Source: JBGLNJ01 sp034434835 (GTDB taxonomy: Bacteria; Chloroflexota; Anaerolineae; Fen-1058). From it: a DNA stretch of 64,000 nucleotides. A program made the translations under genes and the position numbers. The notes beneath the pieces are model-generated. The model did no database searches and was not told the origin of the DNA. It worked only from the letters and a program-made list of their open reading frames with translations. Below are positions 8,359 through 17,415 of the stretch, one piece after another. Location of the stretch: NCBI GenBank assembly GCA_034434835.1, contig DAOTXX010000071.1:1-64000 (forward strand), in the 5' to 3' direction. How positions within the stretch are numbered: position 1 is the first letter of the stretch; each line of letters begins with the position of its first letter.

Positions 8359-9612
8359 ATGAAAAGTCACCTATCGCTTGTTGTTCGCATGATACTGGCC
8401 TGCCTGACCATTAGCATCGCAACGGTCAATATGCCGGCCATACCCGCGGTCGCGCAAGCCGACCCGGTGGCCGAGCTGCTCACGCGCATCAACGCTGCGC
8501 GTATCTCTAGCGGTTTGCCACCCTACGCGCTCAACGCCAAGTTGACGGCTGCTGCACAGGCGCACAGCAAAGATATGGCCTCGCGCAGCAAAGTGGACCG
8601 GGCCGGCTCAGACGGCTCAACGCCCAAAAGTCGCATCCTGTCTGCAGGATATGGCCAATGGACGATCGGCCCGGTGATTGATGAGGCGATCTATGGTGGC
8701 ACCGGTGGCGCGCAAGGTGCGTTCGATTGGTGGATGAGCACCGAGACCGATCGAAACCGCCTTCTCAGTTCCCGCTTCCGCGAGGCGGGCATCGGCGCAG
8801 CAACCGCGCCCAACGGCTGGATCTATTGGACGCTCGATCTAGGCGCACAGCCCAACGTCCTGCCGTTCTTTGTCAACGGCGGGGCGACCAGCGTGAATTC
8901 GCAAGCCATCACGCTGACCCTGACGACGGAAAATGCGGTGCCCGCTGGCGAGGGGACCAACACCCTCGGCCAGCCGCTCCAGGTTCGAATCGCCTCCGAT
9001 GATTCGTTTACCGGCGTAGAATGGCAGCCGTGGGCTGAGCAAGTCCCGTTCAAGCTGCTGCCCCAGGCGCAGCAGAAAATCTATGTGCTCTACCGCGACG
9101 CGCAAGGACGCACCGCCCCCTACTCGGTTACCATCACACTGACCAACGTGCCGACGCCAACCGCCACGCCTTCTCCCACACGGACGCCACCGCCGACCCT
9201 CACCCCGCTGCCGACCAACACCCGCAGACCAACCGAGACCTCTGCGCCCACCCGCACGCCCATCCCGGCCGCAGCCGGCGGAGAGGCCGGCACTCCAACG
9301 CCCCCTCCGTTCACGCCGCTCTCACAATTGGCAGCGGTCAGCCCGCCCCCGACTGTCACGCCGCGTGGCACGCCCAGACTGCGCGTCACACCGACAATAG
9401 CTTATGCCGGGCCCTACGGACCGCCTCCAGGCGGATTGGTGATGTCTGTGTGCGCTTTACAAGCGATCGCGCTGGGGCTGGCCGTATTGGTCATCCTGCA
9501 CCGCTCGCTCCATCGGATGCCGACGGCGACCGCCTCGGCATCCACACTGAATCCCGCCGAAGCACAGGGGCAATCTGCTGATCAAAAACCCAGCGCAGAT
9601 GCCATCATCTGA
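8359..9612 (+). CDS. Secreted CAP/SCP-domain protein with C-terminal membrane anchor
   Basis: The 417-aa protein starts with a signal peptide (about 1-36). It then has a CAP (SCP/PR1-like) domain at about 40-180, including LLTRINAAR, AQAHSKDMA, GSDGSTPKSR, DEAIYGG and REAGIGAA. The conserved glutamate is kept, while one usual histidine before GSDGS is replaced by Arg. A small beta domain follows, then a long Pro/Thr linker (about 260-340) of TPTPSPTRTP type and a membrane helix (about 360-380) with a short cytoplasmic tail. CAP proteins of bacteria are extracellular and of mostly unknown activity. I prefer ATG 8359 over 8338 because the earlier start overlaps the putative -10 box and lacks a ribosome binding site. 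Confidence 0.8.
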   Translation: MKSHLSLVVRMILACLTISIATVNMPAIPAVAQADPVAELLTRINAARISSGLPPYALNAKLTAAAQAHSKDMASRSKVDRAGSDGSTPKSRILSAGYGQWTIGPVIDEAIYGGTGGAQGAFDWWMSTETDRNRLLSSRFREAGIGAATAPNGWIYWTLDLGAQPNVLPFFVNGGATSVNSQAITLTLTTENAVPAGEGTNTLGQPLQVRIASDDSFTGVEWQPWAEQVPFKLLPQAQQKIYVLYRDAQGRTAPYSVTITLTNVPTPTATPSPTRTPPPTLTPLPTNTRRPTETSAPTRTPIPAAAGGEAGTPTPPPFTPLSQLAAVSPPPTVTPRGTPRLRVTPTIAYAGPYGPPPGGLVMSVCALQAIALGLAVLVILHRSLHRMPTATASASTLNPAEAQGQSADQKPSADAII

Positions 9613-9626
9613 TCAAACGAGGCCGA

Positions 9627-10643
9627 GTGGAACCAGTTCATGTCCTCTCCACGATCAAGTTTAGCGATGAGTCGTTGGCGCGCATCCGCGCCGTATCGGA
9701 CCGCATCGCCTTGACCCAACACCCTTCGCCCAATGCCGCCCGCGTCCCAGCGGAAATGTTCGCGCAGATGGAAGTGCTCTACACCTTCAATGCTCTGCCC
9801 CAGCCCGAGCAGGCTCCGCGCCTGCGCTGGGTGCAGCTCAACAGCGCCGGAGCCAACCATATCCTCGAGCATCCGCTGTTTGCCTCCGACGTGACGTTCA
9901 CCACCGCCAGCGGCCTACACGCGATCAACATCGGCGAGTACGTATTGGCTTCGATCCTGGCCTGGTCGCGCCACCTGCCCGAGCTGTTGGATTTCCAACG
10001 CCGGGGCCAATGGCCTTCCAACCGCTGGGCGTGCTGCCAGCCTGCCGAGCTGCGCGGCGCGACGATCGGCATCGTCGGCTATGGCAGCATCGGGCGCGAG
10101 GTCGGGCGACTGGCCAAAGCATTCGGGATGCGGGTGCTCGCGCTCAAGCGCAACGCCCCGGTCGCCTCCGTGCGCGGGACGTTCGAGCTTGATGGACTGG
10201 GCGACCCTCAAGGCGCATTACCTGACTGCCTGTATGGCCCAGACCAATTGTGCGAGATGTTGGCGCAGTGCGACTATGTCGTGCTCGCTGTTCCCCTGAC
10301 GCCCGAGACGCGCAGCATGATCGGCGAAGCCGAACTGCGCGCGATGAAGCCGACCACCTACCTGGTTAACATCGCGCGTGGCGAGGTGTGCGACGAACCT
10401 GCCCTGATCCGCGCCCTCCAGGAAAAATGGATCGCCGGCGCAGGGCTGGACGTGTTTGCCCAAGAGCCGCTGCCGCCCGATAGCCCGCTGTGGCAATTGC
10501 CGAATGTGATCCTGACGCCGCACATCTCTGGCTTTAGCCCGAATTACGAACAGCGCGCGGCCGACATTTTTTGCGAGAACCTGCGCCGCTACCTTGCCGG
10601 TCAACCACTACTAAACGTCGTAGATAAAATCACCGGCTACTGA
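9627..10643 (+). CDS. D-isomer-specific 2-hydroxyacid dehydrogenase
   Basis: The 338-aa enzyme has the bipartite fold of the family, NAD(P)-dependent and reducing 2-keto acids to D-2-hydroxyacids. The dinucleotide motif GIVGYGSIG is near residue 150. The catalytic set is visible as the Arg in VNIARGEV, the Glu in FAQEPLP and the His in LTPHISG. An insertion of about 25 residues follows the first beta-alpha unit of the nucleotide domain. It starts with GTG (9627), preceded by CGAGG. It follows the CAP gene by 14 nt. Substrate cannot be told; phosphoglycerate dehydrogenase lacks the extra C-terminal domain here, so serA is not claimed. Confidence 0.85.
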   Translation: MEPVHVLSTIKFSDESLARIRAVSDRIALTQHPSPNAARVPAEMFAQMEVLYTFNALPQPEQAPRLRWVQLNSAGANHILEHPLFASDVTFTTASGLHAINIGEYVLASILAWSRHLPELLDFQRRGQWPSNRWACCQPAELRGATIGIVGYGSIGREVGRLAKAFGMRVLALKRNAPVASVRGTFELDGLGDPQGALPDCLYGPDQLCEMLAQCDYVVLAVPLTPETRSMIGEAELRAMKPTTYLVNIARGEVCDEPALIRALQEKWIAGAGLDVFAQEPLPPDSPLWQLPNVILTPHISGFSPNYEQRAADIFCENLRRYLAGQPLLNVVDKITGY

Positions 10644-10680
10644 TTGGCGGATAGCCACTTCGCGTGGCGGGTGGCGGGTA

Positions 10681-10792
10681 AGTCATTTGACATTTGACGT
10701 TTGACGCCTGACGTCTGATGCAAGGCATGTTCAACTCTGCGCCTCGCCAACCAAGACAATCTGAGATCCAAAATCCGAAATCCAAAATCCAA
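10681..10792. repeat. Two heptamer repeat tracts
   Basis: A GACNTTT-type tract (10688-10720) and an ATCCAAA-type tract (10762-10792) both repeat every 7 nt. They fill the leader region before the sensor kinase and, if read through, give meaningless N-terminal residues such as QNPKSKIQ. Confidence 0.7.
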
Positions 10793-12277
10793 ATGTTCAA
10801 CTCTTTGCGCTTCCGATTGATCGTTTCCTACATCACCATCATCGCCGTATGCCTGGCGATCATGGCTGTGGCACTCGCGCTGCTGGTGCGCAGCAACCCG
10901 ATCAGCCGCGAACTGACGCAGGAGCGCCTGCAGATCGCGTTGAACAACATCACACGCCTGATCCAACAGGATTTGCGAGAGAACAAGCCGCCGGAACAAA
11001 TCATGACAGACTTGCGTTCGCGCTTTGACACGCAGACGACGCGCGTATTGTTTTTCACCGGACTGAACCGGCGCATTGTGGCCGATAGTGGCGATACGCT
11101 GGTGGGCCGCGAGCTGAACAACCTCACCGTCGGCGCACCCATCCGCCTACCCGATGGATTGATCACCGGCAACATCAACCTGGGCGAAAACCAACGTTGG
11201 CTGTACGTTGCCCGGCTCAGGGGTTTGCGGGACATGAGCATCCTCGTCGCACAGGCGCCGCAAACTGTCAGCCTGGGTTCGCCCATCTATCTGCAGATGC
11301 TCAGGCAACTGGCGTTGGCAGGCTGCATCGGCGGGCTGCTCTCGGTGCTGCTGGCACTGCTCATCTCCGGGTCGGTTTCCAGTCCGCTGCGCCGACTGGC
11401 CACAGCGGCCAAAGCCATCGCGGAAGGCAGCTATGCTCAGACCGTGCCAGTGCAAGGCCCCACCGAAGTTCAAGAGCTGGCGCAGGATTTCAACTCGATG
11501 GTCAAACAAGTCGAGGCCGGCCAGCAAAGCCAGCGCGATTTTCTCGCCAACGTCTCACACGACTTGAAAACCCCGCTCACCTCCATCCAGGGCTTTGCCC
11601 AAGCGATCGCCGAGGGCGCCGCCAGCGACCCAGAGAGCGTCCGCCGCTCGGCGGCCATCATCCGGGACGAGGCCGAGCGGATGTCGCGCATGGTGACGGA
11701 ATTGCTCGACCTGGCGCGGATCGAGTCAGGACAGATCGTGATGCGCCGCGAAGCCGTTCACCTCGACGCCGTGCTGCGTGATTGTGTGGACAAGCTGAGG
11801 CTCCATGCGCAGCAGGCCCAAGTGACGCTGGAATGTCAGGTGCCGGACGATCTGCCGATCATCACCGGCGACGGCGACCGCCTGGCCCAGGTGTTCACCA
11901 ATCTGCTCGATAACGCGCTCAAGCACACTCCGTCAGGCGGCAAGGTCACGGTGGCAGCGCGCTCACTCAGCGGCTCGTCCATCACACGCCGGGGCAAGAC
12001 CTGGCCGGCCGGCCTGGAAGTGGCCGTCGCCGACACCGGCAGCGGCATCCCGCCCCAAGACCTGGGACGCATCTTTGAGCGGTTCTATCAAGTGGATAAA
12101 TCGCGCCCGCGCCACGGCGGATTGGGGCTGGGGCTGTCCATCGTCAAACAGATCGTCGAGGCGCATTACGGGACCATCCGCGCCGAAAGCGTCGTAGGGC
12201 TTGGCTCGCGTTTCACCGTGACGCTGCCGCTCGACGCGGGGATGGAAGCGACCCAGGCCGCACCGCGCAAAAGGTAA
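10793..12277 (+). CDS. HAMP-domain sensor histidine kinase
   Basis: The 494-aa kinase has membrane helices at about 9-31 and 168-190 around an extracellular sensor, then HAMP, HisKA and HATPase domains. The phosphoacceptor is the His in NVSHDLKTPL. The N box is NLLDNALKHT, the G1 box ADTGSGIP and the G2 region GLGLGLSIV. The start at 10793 is chosen because upstream in-frame codons lie in a heptamer repeat. It is followed by an OmpR-type regulator (12367) and a second kinase (13231). The sensed signal is unknown. Confidence 0.88.
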   Translation: MFNSLRFRLIVSYITIIAVCLAIMAVALALLVRSNPISRELTQERLQIALNNITRLIQQDLRENKPPEQIMTDLRSRFDTQTTRVLFFTGLNRRIVADSGDTLVGRELNNLTVGAPIRLPDGLITGNINLGENQRWLYVARLRGLRDMSILVAQAPQTVSLGSPIYLQMLRQLALAGCIGGLLSVLLALLISGSVSSPLRRLATAAKAIAEGSYAQTVPVQGPTEVQELAQDFNSMVKQVEAGQQSQRDFLANVSHDLKTPLTSIQGFAQAIAEGAASDPESVRRSAAIIRDEAERMSRMVTELLDLARIESGQIVMRREAVHLDAVLRDCVDKLRLHAQQAQVTLECQVPDDLPIITGDGDRLAQVFTNLLDNALKHTPSGGKVTVAARSLSGSSITRRGKTWPAGLEVAVADTGSGIPPQDLGRIFERFYQVDKSRPRHGGLGLGLSIVKQIVEAHYGTIRAESVVGLGSRFTVTLPLDAGMEATQAAPRKR

Positions 12278-12279
12278 CT

Positions 12280-12317
12280 CGGTATTGGGTATTAGATTGA
12301 GATTGGAGATTGACAGT
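12280..12317. repeat. Heptamer repeat tract
   Basis: GTATTGG/GTATTAG followed by GAGATTG units repeats with a 7-nt period in the kinase-regulator gap. Confidence 0.55.
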
Positions 12318-12335
12318 CAAGGGGCTGTGTGATAT

Positions 12336-12350
12336 GGTTTTGGCAAAACC
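12336..12350. promoter_or_regulatory. 15-bp palindrome before the response regulator
   Basis: GGTTTTG-G-CAAAACC is a perfect 7-1-7 palindrome ending 16 nt before the regulator ATG. Its size and place suit an operator, perhaps for autoregulation. Confidence 0.35.
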
Positions 12351-12366
12351 TTGATATCGAGAACCT

Positions 12367-13041
12367 ATGCCCGAACACATTCTCGTCATCGAAGATGAAG
12401 CGCGCATCGCCGACTTGCTCCGCCGCGGATTGACCTACGAGGGCTATCGGGTGAGCGTGGCCAGCGACGGCCCTTCCGGCCTGGCAACTGCCCGCGACGA
12501 CCCGCCCGACCTGGTCATCCTCGATTGGATGCTGCCGGGGCTGGACGGGCTGGAAGTCTGCAAGCGGCTGCGCGCGGCCGGGCCGGTTCCCATCATCATG
12601 CTCACGGCCAAAGAATCCGTGCCTGATCGCGTGGCCGGGCTGGATGCCGGCGCAGACGATTACGTCGTCAAGCCATTTGCCTTCGACGAATTGTTCGCCC
12701 GCATCCGTGCGCAACTGCGCCGCTCCCGCCCGCAGCCCACCGAGATTCTGCGCTTTGCCGACCTGACGATGAATACCGCCACCCGCGAGGTCACGCGGGG
12801 CAATCGCAAGATCGAGCTGACGACCAAAGAATACGACCTGCTGGAGCTTTTCCTGCGCCACCCGCGCCAGGTACTGACGCGCGAAGTGATCTATGACCGC
12901 ATCTGGAGCTATGATTTTGGCGGCGAAAGCAACATCATCGAGGTCTATGTGCGCTACCTGCGCCAGAAGCTCGAAGCTGGTGGCGAGCCGCGCCTCATCC
13001 AAACCGTGCGCGGGGTGGGCTATGCGCTCAGAGAGGAATAG
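12367..13041 (+). CDS. OmpR/PhoB-family response regulator
   Basis: The 224-aa protein joins a receiver domain (about 1-115) to a winged-helix DNA-binding domain (about 130-222). Acidic pocket residues are seen in IEDEAR, the phosphoacceptor Asp in LVILDWMLPG (about 53), the Thr in MLTAKE and the Lys in YVVKPF. The C-terminal GVGYAL is typical of the OmpR winged helix. It lies between two sensor kinases and may be phosphorylated by either. Confidence 0.92.
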   Translation: MPEHILVIEDEARIADLLRRGLTYEGYRVSVASDGPSGLATARDDPPDLVILDWMLPGLDGLEVCKRLRAAGPVPIIMLTAKESVPDRVAGLDAGADDYVVKPFAFDELFARIRAQLRRSRPQPTEILRFADLTMNTATREVTRGNRKIELTTKEYDLLELFLRHPRQVLTREVIYDRIWSYDFGGESNIIEVYVRYLRQKLEAGGEPRLIQTVRGVGYALREE

Positions 13042-13100
13042 TCCAGGCCGATCGCCGATGGACTCACTTTTTGCTCACGGCACTTTCATCTTCCGTTAAG

Positions 13101-13140
13101 CCTTCCGCCTGATAATTCGGTTATCTCAGACAGCGGAAGG
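13101..13140. promoter_or_regulatory. Nested palindrome between regulator and second kinase
   Basis: CCTTCCGC pairs with GCGGAAGG, and inside it GATAA pairs with TTATC around TTCGG. No T-tract follows, so it is either an mRNA structure or a binding site. Confidence 0.4.
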
Positions 13141-13230
13141 GACAAGACGATTCGCTTACTGGATGTAACAAGGGGACTGCGTTTCCACCGACTCGGGGTC
13201 CGCAGGCCTCTCACAAAAGCCCAAACCAGC

Positions 13231-14601
13231 ATGTCCATACGCACCCGGTTGACATTGTGGTACACGGCGGTCCTCGCGATATTTATCGTCGTGTTGGGCA
13301 TCATCGTTTACGCCGTGCTGGCGTTCAATCTGGTCGCCGGGCTGGATCGGACGCTGCGCGACACCGCGAACCAGGTCATCAGCACCGCGCGCGTGCGCCC
13401 CTTTTTTGATGTCCAGGTCGTCACCATCCCCGAACTGGACGTGTTCGGCTCGAACGTCTACATCGAAGTACTCGACGCGGACAAGGAACTCGTCTCCAAA
13501 TCGGGCAATCTGCAGCGCTTTACCCGGCCGCTGGACGAGACCGGACTGCTTGCGGTGGAAGAGGCCCATCAGCCGGTCACCCGCAACGTGTACACCGGTC
13601 GAGCGCACTTGCGGGTGCTGACGGTCCCGTTGATGGTAAGCGATCAACTCATCGGCTATCTCCAGGTCGGCACACCGCGGGGACAGGTAGACCAGGCGCT
13701 GCAGCAACTGCTCGTTGTTCTCGTTGTGAGCGGGCTGGGCGCGATCCTGGCGGCCGCCATCGTCGGGCGACTGCTGGCGGCTCATGCCCTCCGGCCGATT
13801 GATACGATCACACAAACTGCGTGGGCGATCAGCCGCGCCGACGATCTGGACAAGCGCATCCCACAGATGGGACCGCAGGATGAAGTCGGACGGCTGGCCA
13901 GGACGTTCAACCTCATGCTCGACCGGCTGGAAGAACTGTTCCGCGCGCAGCAACGCTTTATCGCAGACATCAGCCATGAACTGCGCACACCGCTGACGGC
14001 CATCCGGGGCAACGTGGATCTGATGCGGCGCATAAAGTGCCTCGACGAGCTTTCGCTGGACGCCATCCAGGCCGAGTCGGACCGCATGATCCGGATGGTG
14101 GGCGACTTGCTCTTGCTCGCGCAGGCCGACGCGGGGCAACCGATTCGCCGCGAAAAAGTCGAACTGGACACCCTGATGCTCGAAGTCTATCGCCAGATGC
14201 GCCCGATAGCCGAAGGCATCGAGTTGAGCATTGGCGAAGAAGATCAAGCCGTCATCTTGGGCGACGCTGATCGCCTCAAGCAGTTGCTGATTAACCTAGT
14301 GGACAATGCGATCAAATACACTCCGAAGGGCGGTAAGGTGACGCTGGGCCTGCGCCGCGACCAAAATTGGGCCGTGTTGACAGTCGCCGACACCGGCATC
14401 GGCATTCCCGCGCACGACCTGCCCCACATCTTTGATCGGTTTTATCGTGTAGACAAAGCGCGCAGTCGAGCGGCAGGGGGCACGGGGTTGGGGTTGTCTA
14501 TTGTCAAGTGGATCGTCCAGGCGCACAGCGGACGGATTGACGTGCAAAGCGAAATAGATAAAGGCACAACCTTTATTGTGTCGCTGCCGCTGGCAGCATG
14601 A
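13231..14601 (+). CDS. HAMP-domain sensor histidine kinase
   Basis: The 456-aa kinase has helices at about 9-32 and 160-183 flanking a roughly 125-residue extracellular sensor, then HAMP (LLAAHALRPI onward), HisKA with the His in DISHELRTPL, and HATPase with NLVDNAIKYT, ADTGIGIP and GTGLGLSIV. It is second to the OmpR regulator in the cluster and differs from the first kinase in its sensor. Its start is the first ATG of the conserved frame. Confidence 0.88.
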   Translation: MSIRTRLTLWYTAVLAIFIVVLGIIVYAVLAFNLVAGLDRTLRDTANQVISTARVRPFFDVQVVTIPELDVFGSNVYIEVLDADKELVSKSGNLQRFTRPLDETGLLAVEEAHQPVTRNVYTGRAHLRVLTVPLMVSDQLIGYLQVGTPRGQVDQALQQLLVVLVVSGLGAILAAAIVGRLLAAHALRPIDTITQTAWAISRADDLDKRIPQMGPQDEVGRLARTFNLMLDRLEELFRAQQRFIADISHELRTPLTAIRGNVDLMRRIKCLDELSLDAIQAESDRMIRMVGDLLLLAQADAGQPIRREKVELDTLMLEVYRQMRPIAEGIELSIGEEDQAVILGDADRLKQLLINLVDNAIKYTPKGGKVTLGLRRDQNWAVLTVADTGIGIPAHDLPHIFDRFYRVDKARSRAAGGTGLGLSIVKWIVQAHSGRIDVQSEIDKGTTFIVSLPLAA

Positions 14602-14673
14602 TCCCCGCACATGGTAGCCCTCACCCCATACGGTTCGCAGCCTCATGGTGGTAATTTGCTTTTCATGACATGG

Positions 14674-14679
14674 TATAAT
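14674..14679 (+). promoter_or_regulatory. Putative -10 box of the metallopeptidase gene
   Basis: A perfect TATAAT lies 161 nt before the chosen start and just left of a 94-bp inverted-repeat element that would be in the leader. No good -35 box was found at 16-18 bp. Confidence 0.35.
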
Positions 14680-14686
14680 AAGCCAG

Positions 14687-14780
14687 TATTTGGCAAATCG
14701 CCGGATTGCAGACTTCAGGCTGCTCGCCTTCGGCGTCTGACAGCCCGGCAGGCTGAAGCCTGCACTCCAACTGCCAAATA
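14687..14780. repeat. 94-bp MITE/REP-like inverted-repeat element, copy 1
   Basis: The element begins TATTTGGCA and ends TGCCAAATA, a perfect 9-bp terminal inverted repeat, with further pairing between GATTGCAG-type and CTGCA-type arms inside. A second copy at 50687-50768 shares its first 20 or so bases exactly. It lies between a TATAAT box and the metallopeptidase start. Confidence 0.75.
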
Positions 14781-14834
14781 GGGGGGTTGCCAGGTCCGGT
14801 AATAAACGCACTGAACCAACCAGGGAGTTGTGCC

Positions 14835-16958
14835 TTGAACGAATCTCGATCCGATCGAACTGGTCTGATTGTCATCGGCGGCGGCATCGCGCTGGTGGCA
14901 TGTTGTCTGTGCATCGCCGCGATGGCGGTGGGCGTCTGGGGCGCCGTGCTGAGCGTCACCCCCGAACCCACCCTCGCGGCCCGGCTTACGCCGGACGGGA
15001 CGCCCGGCCCAACGCGGACGCCGCGCCCGACGGCGACGCCTGGCCCGGTCATCACGCCAACGCCGCGCCCCACGCTGCCCACATCCTCCACCAGCCCCAA
15101 ACCGCCTTCCACGTTGCGCCGCGCTCCTGTGCCGCCCGAGGCGTTGGAAACCGTCAAACTGCTCGAGTCGGCCATCATCCCCACGCGCGACTTGCGCGAT
15201 GTGACTTTGCGCCTGGCCGACCCCGGCGTGCCGATCCCCCAGGTCGTGCGCGACAAGCCGTGGAATTTCAAAGTCGGCGATAAACATAGCTTCTGGGTCT
15301 CGCGAGAAAGCGCAGACAAGCACGAGAACTTTTGGATCACCGCGACGCTGGTGTACATGACGCCGCACACTTATTTTTGGGTCGAAGATGGCGTCAAGTT
15401 CAACCAGGGCAAACTGAAAGCGGCGGCGGATCGCTTTGAAAACAAGACTTACCCGACCGATCGAGCGTTTTTCGGCAGCGAATGGACGCCGGGCGTGGAT
15501 AACGACGCTCACCTCAGCCTGCTCATCTCCGACAAGCTCGGCGAGCACGTCGCGGGCTACTATAGCAGCATGGACGAGTACAGCCGCCTGGTCCACAAGT
15601 ACTCGAACGAGATGGAGATGTTTTACATCAGCGCGCAAAATGGCCTGCTCGGTACCGAGTTCTTTGACTGCGTGCTGGCGCACGAGTTCCAACACATGAT
15701 CCACTGGCATCATCACCAAAACCAGGCCAACTGGATCAACGAAGGACTGAGCGAACTGGCCTGCCAGATCAACGATCTGGAAACCGGCGGTAACATGTAC
15801 GCCTTTGCCGAAAGGCCCGATACTCAGCTCAACTCGTGGCCGGACGAAACGGGCGAAGCAGGCCCTAACTATGGCGCAGCTTATTTGTTCATGACCTACT
15901 TTCTCGACCGCTTTGGCAAACAGGCCACGCAGGCGCTCGTCAACACCACCGCGTACGATACAGCCGCCGTGGACCAGGTGATCCAATCCAAGACGGGCCT
16001 CACGTTCAAAGACGTATTCGCCGATTGGGTCATTGCCAACTATATCAACGATCCAGACGTTGACCAGGGCCAGTACGCCTACACCACCATCACGCCGCCC
16101 GATTTCAGAACGACTCTCAAGTTGCGCTCCAGCGATCTCCCGGCGCAGCGAGAAACGACCGTCAGCCAGTATGGCGCGGACTATATCGAATTGACCGGAG
16201 CGCGCGACGTGCAAGTGGATTTTGCTGGGGCGACGCTCGTGGGACTGGCCGACACGACCGCGCACAGCGGCAAGTACCTGTGGTGGGGCACAGCCGCCAA
16301 CTCGAGTGATACTATGCTGACGCGCGAATTCGATCTGAGCAGCGTCAAATCCGCCACGCTGACGTTCTGGACCTGGTACGACATCGAAAAGGACTTTGAC
16401 TATGCCTACGTGCAAGTGTCCACCGACGGCAAGCATTGGAAGACACTGCCAGGCCCCAGCACCACCAACGAGGATCCAAACGGCGCGAATTATGGCAATG
16501 GCTATACCGCCAAGAGCGGGGCGCCTGCTTCAGACAAAAAGAGCAAGGCCAGGTGGATTCAAGAGAGGATTGATCTCAGTCCGTATGCCGGTCAAAAGAT
16601 CCAGCTTCGTTTTGAATACATCACCGACGCCGGCGTGACGCACGCGGGCTTTTTCCTGGACGACATCGAGATTCCCGAAATCAATTATCGCTACGATGCC
16701 GAATCTGGCGAGGGTGGCTGGCAGGCCACGGGCTTTATTCGGCAAGCGAATGTGCTGCCCCAGGGCTGGCTGGTCCAGCTCATCAGCTTTGGCAAGAAGG
16801 GTACCACCGTCGAACGACTGCCGCTCGCCAGCGATCAGACCGGGCGATGGAACATTCATCTGGGCCAAGACGTGGATCGCGCCGTGCTGGTCATCAGCGG
16901 CCTGGCCCCGGTGACGACGGAACCAGCGAGGTATTGGTTCGCCGTCACACCTCAATAG
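14835..16958 (+). CDS. Membrane-anchored zinc metallopeptidase with immune-inhibitor-A-like C-terminus
   Basis: The roughly 707-aa protein has an N-terminal membrane anchor (about 10-35) and a Pro/Thr linker. Its peptidase domain contains HEFQHMIHWH followed by WINEGLSE, a gluzincin-type HExxH with a downstream glutamate. C-terminal beta modules (about 480-620) resemble the jelly-roll of immune inhibitor A/M6 peptidases (FDYAYVQVSTDG and FFLDDIEI). It should act outside the cell. I chose TTG at 14835 because AGGGAG lies 7 nt before it; an upstream TTG at 14787 would read into the repeat border. It ends 38 nt from the convergent YtxH gene, with a hairpin between. Confidence 0.75.
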   Translation: MNESRSDRTGLIVIGGGIALVACCLCIAAMAVGVWGAVLSVTPEPTLAARLTPDGTPGPTRTPRPTATPGPVITPTPRPTLPTSSTSPKPPSTLRRAPVPPEALETVKLLESAIIPTRDLRDVTLRLADPGVPIPQVVRDKPWNFKVGDKHSFWVSRESADKHENFWITATLVYMTPHTYFWVEDGVKFNQGKLKAAADRFENKTYPTDRAFFGSEWTPGVDNDAHLSLLISDKLGEHVAGYYSSMDEYSRLVHKYSNEMEMFYISAQNGLLGTEFFDCVLAHEFQHMIHWHHHQNQANWINEGLSELACQINDLETGGNMYAFAERPDTQLNSWPDETGEAGPNYGAAYLFMTYFLDRFGKQATQALVNTTAYDTAAVDQVIQSKTGLTFKDVFADWVIANYINDPDVDQGQYAYTTITPPDFRTTLKLRSSDLPAQRETTVSQYGADYIELTGARDVQVDFAGATLVGLADTTAHSGKYLWWGTAANSSDTMLTREFDLSSVKSATLTFWTWYDIEKDFDYAYVQVSTDGKHWKTLPGPSTTNEDPNGANYGNGYTAKSGAPASDKKSKARWIQERIDLSPYAGQKIQLRFEYITDAGVTHAGFFLDDIEIPEINYRYDAESGEGGWQATGFIRQANVLPQGWLVQLISFGKKGTTVERLPLASDQTGRWNIHLGQDVDRAVLVISGLAPVTTEPARYWFAVTPQ

Positions 16959-16966
16959 AGATTGCC

Positions 16967-16997
16967 AACCTCCCGCAGGTTCCCCCTGCGGGAGGTT
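16967..16997. terminator. Bidirectional hairpin between convergent genes
   Basis: AACCTCCCGCAGG and its exact complement form a 13-bp stem around 5 bases, between two gene ends. A T-tract is missing, so termination efficiency is uncertain. Confidence 0.5.
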
Positions 16998-17212
16998 CAA
17001 ACCCGCGGTCGCTTGAGCGCGGCCAACTGCGCTTCGAGTTCGGCGCGGCGATCGGATGCGGCCTGGCGGCCCTCGGCCAACACCTGTTCCACACGCGCGC
17101 GCAAGTCCTGACGCAGTTTTAAACCAGAGGCTGGCGCCAGCAGCAGCGCCGCCACCGCCCCCACGATCGCCCCACACATCGCACCTGCCAGAAAGCCAAC
17201 CAATCGTCGCAT
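16997..17212 (-). CDS. YtxH-like small membrane protein
   Basis: The 71-aa product has one membrane helix rich in Gly and Ala (about 4-26), then an amphipathic Lys/Arg/Glu coiled-coil tail (LRQDLRARVEQV to the end). This is the layout of YtxH (PF12732) proteins, general-stress-associated with unknown mechanism. The ATG at 17212 has a GGAG ribosome binding site 7 nt upstream; a longer frame to 17440 has no support. It diverges from the NAD kinase gene. Confidence 0.7.
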   Translation of the reverse strand: MRRLVGFLAGAMCGAIVGAVAALLLAPASGLKLRQDLRARVEQVLAEGRQAASDRRAELEAQLAALKRPRV

Positions 17213-17353
17213 GGATATCTCCTGTAGATTGAAATGAGAATCTATACCCCACCCCGGCTCTCCCCCTGCGCAGAGTTGGAAGGGATAGTAGTGATTATAC
17301 ACCGCGCTTGCCGATCGGGGTAGCCCACGCACAAATCGCATGACACACCCGCA

Positions 17354-17383
17354 TTGGACAGTCGCCGCGAATAAAGCTATAAT
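17354..17383 (+). promoter_or_regulatory. Promoter of the NAD kinase gene
   Basis: TTGGAC (17354-17359) and TATAAT (17378-17383) are 18 bp apart. The predicted start of transcription is about 26 nt before the GTG codon. Confidence 0.6.
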
Positions 17384-17415
17384 CGCCCCGATTCTAGAGA
17401 AAGCGCGCCAGAGCT

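Noticed and set aside
14296..14811. 171-aa minus-strand frame with SAIRRFAKYWL
   Set aside because: It is a translation of the inverted-repeat element at 14687 joined to the antisense of a kinase gene. A matching peptide (AAIRRFAKHL) arises from the second copy at 50687.
14715..16436. 573-aa minus-strand frame opposite the metallopeptidase
   Set aside because: It is a long GC-driven shadow; the plus frame has HExxH and a membrane anchor.
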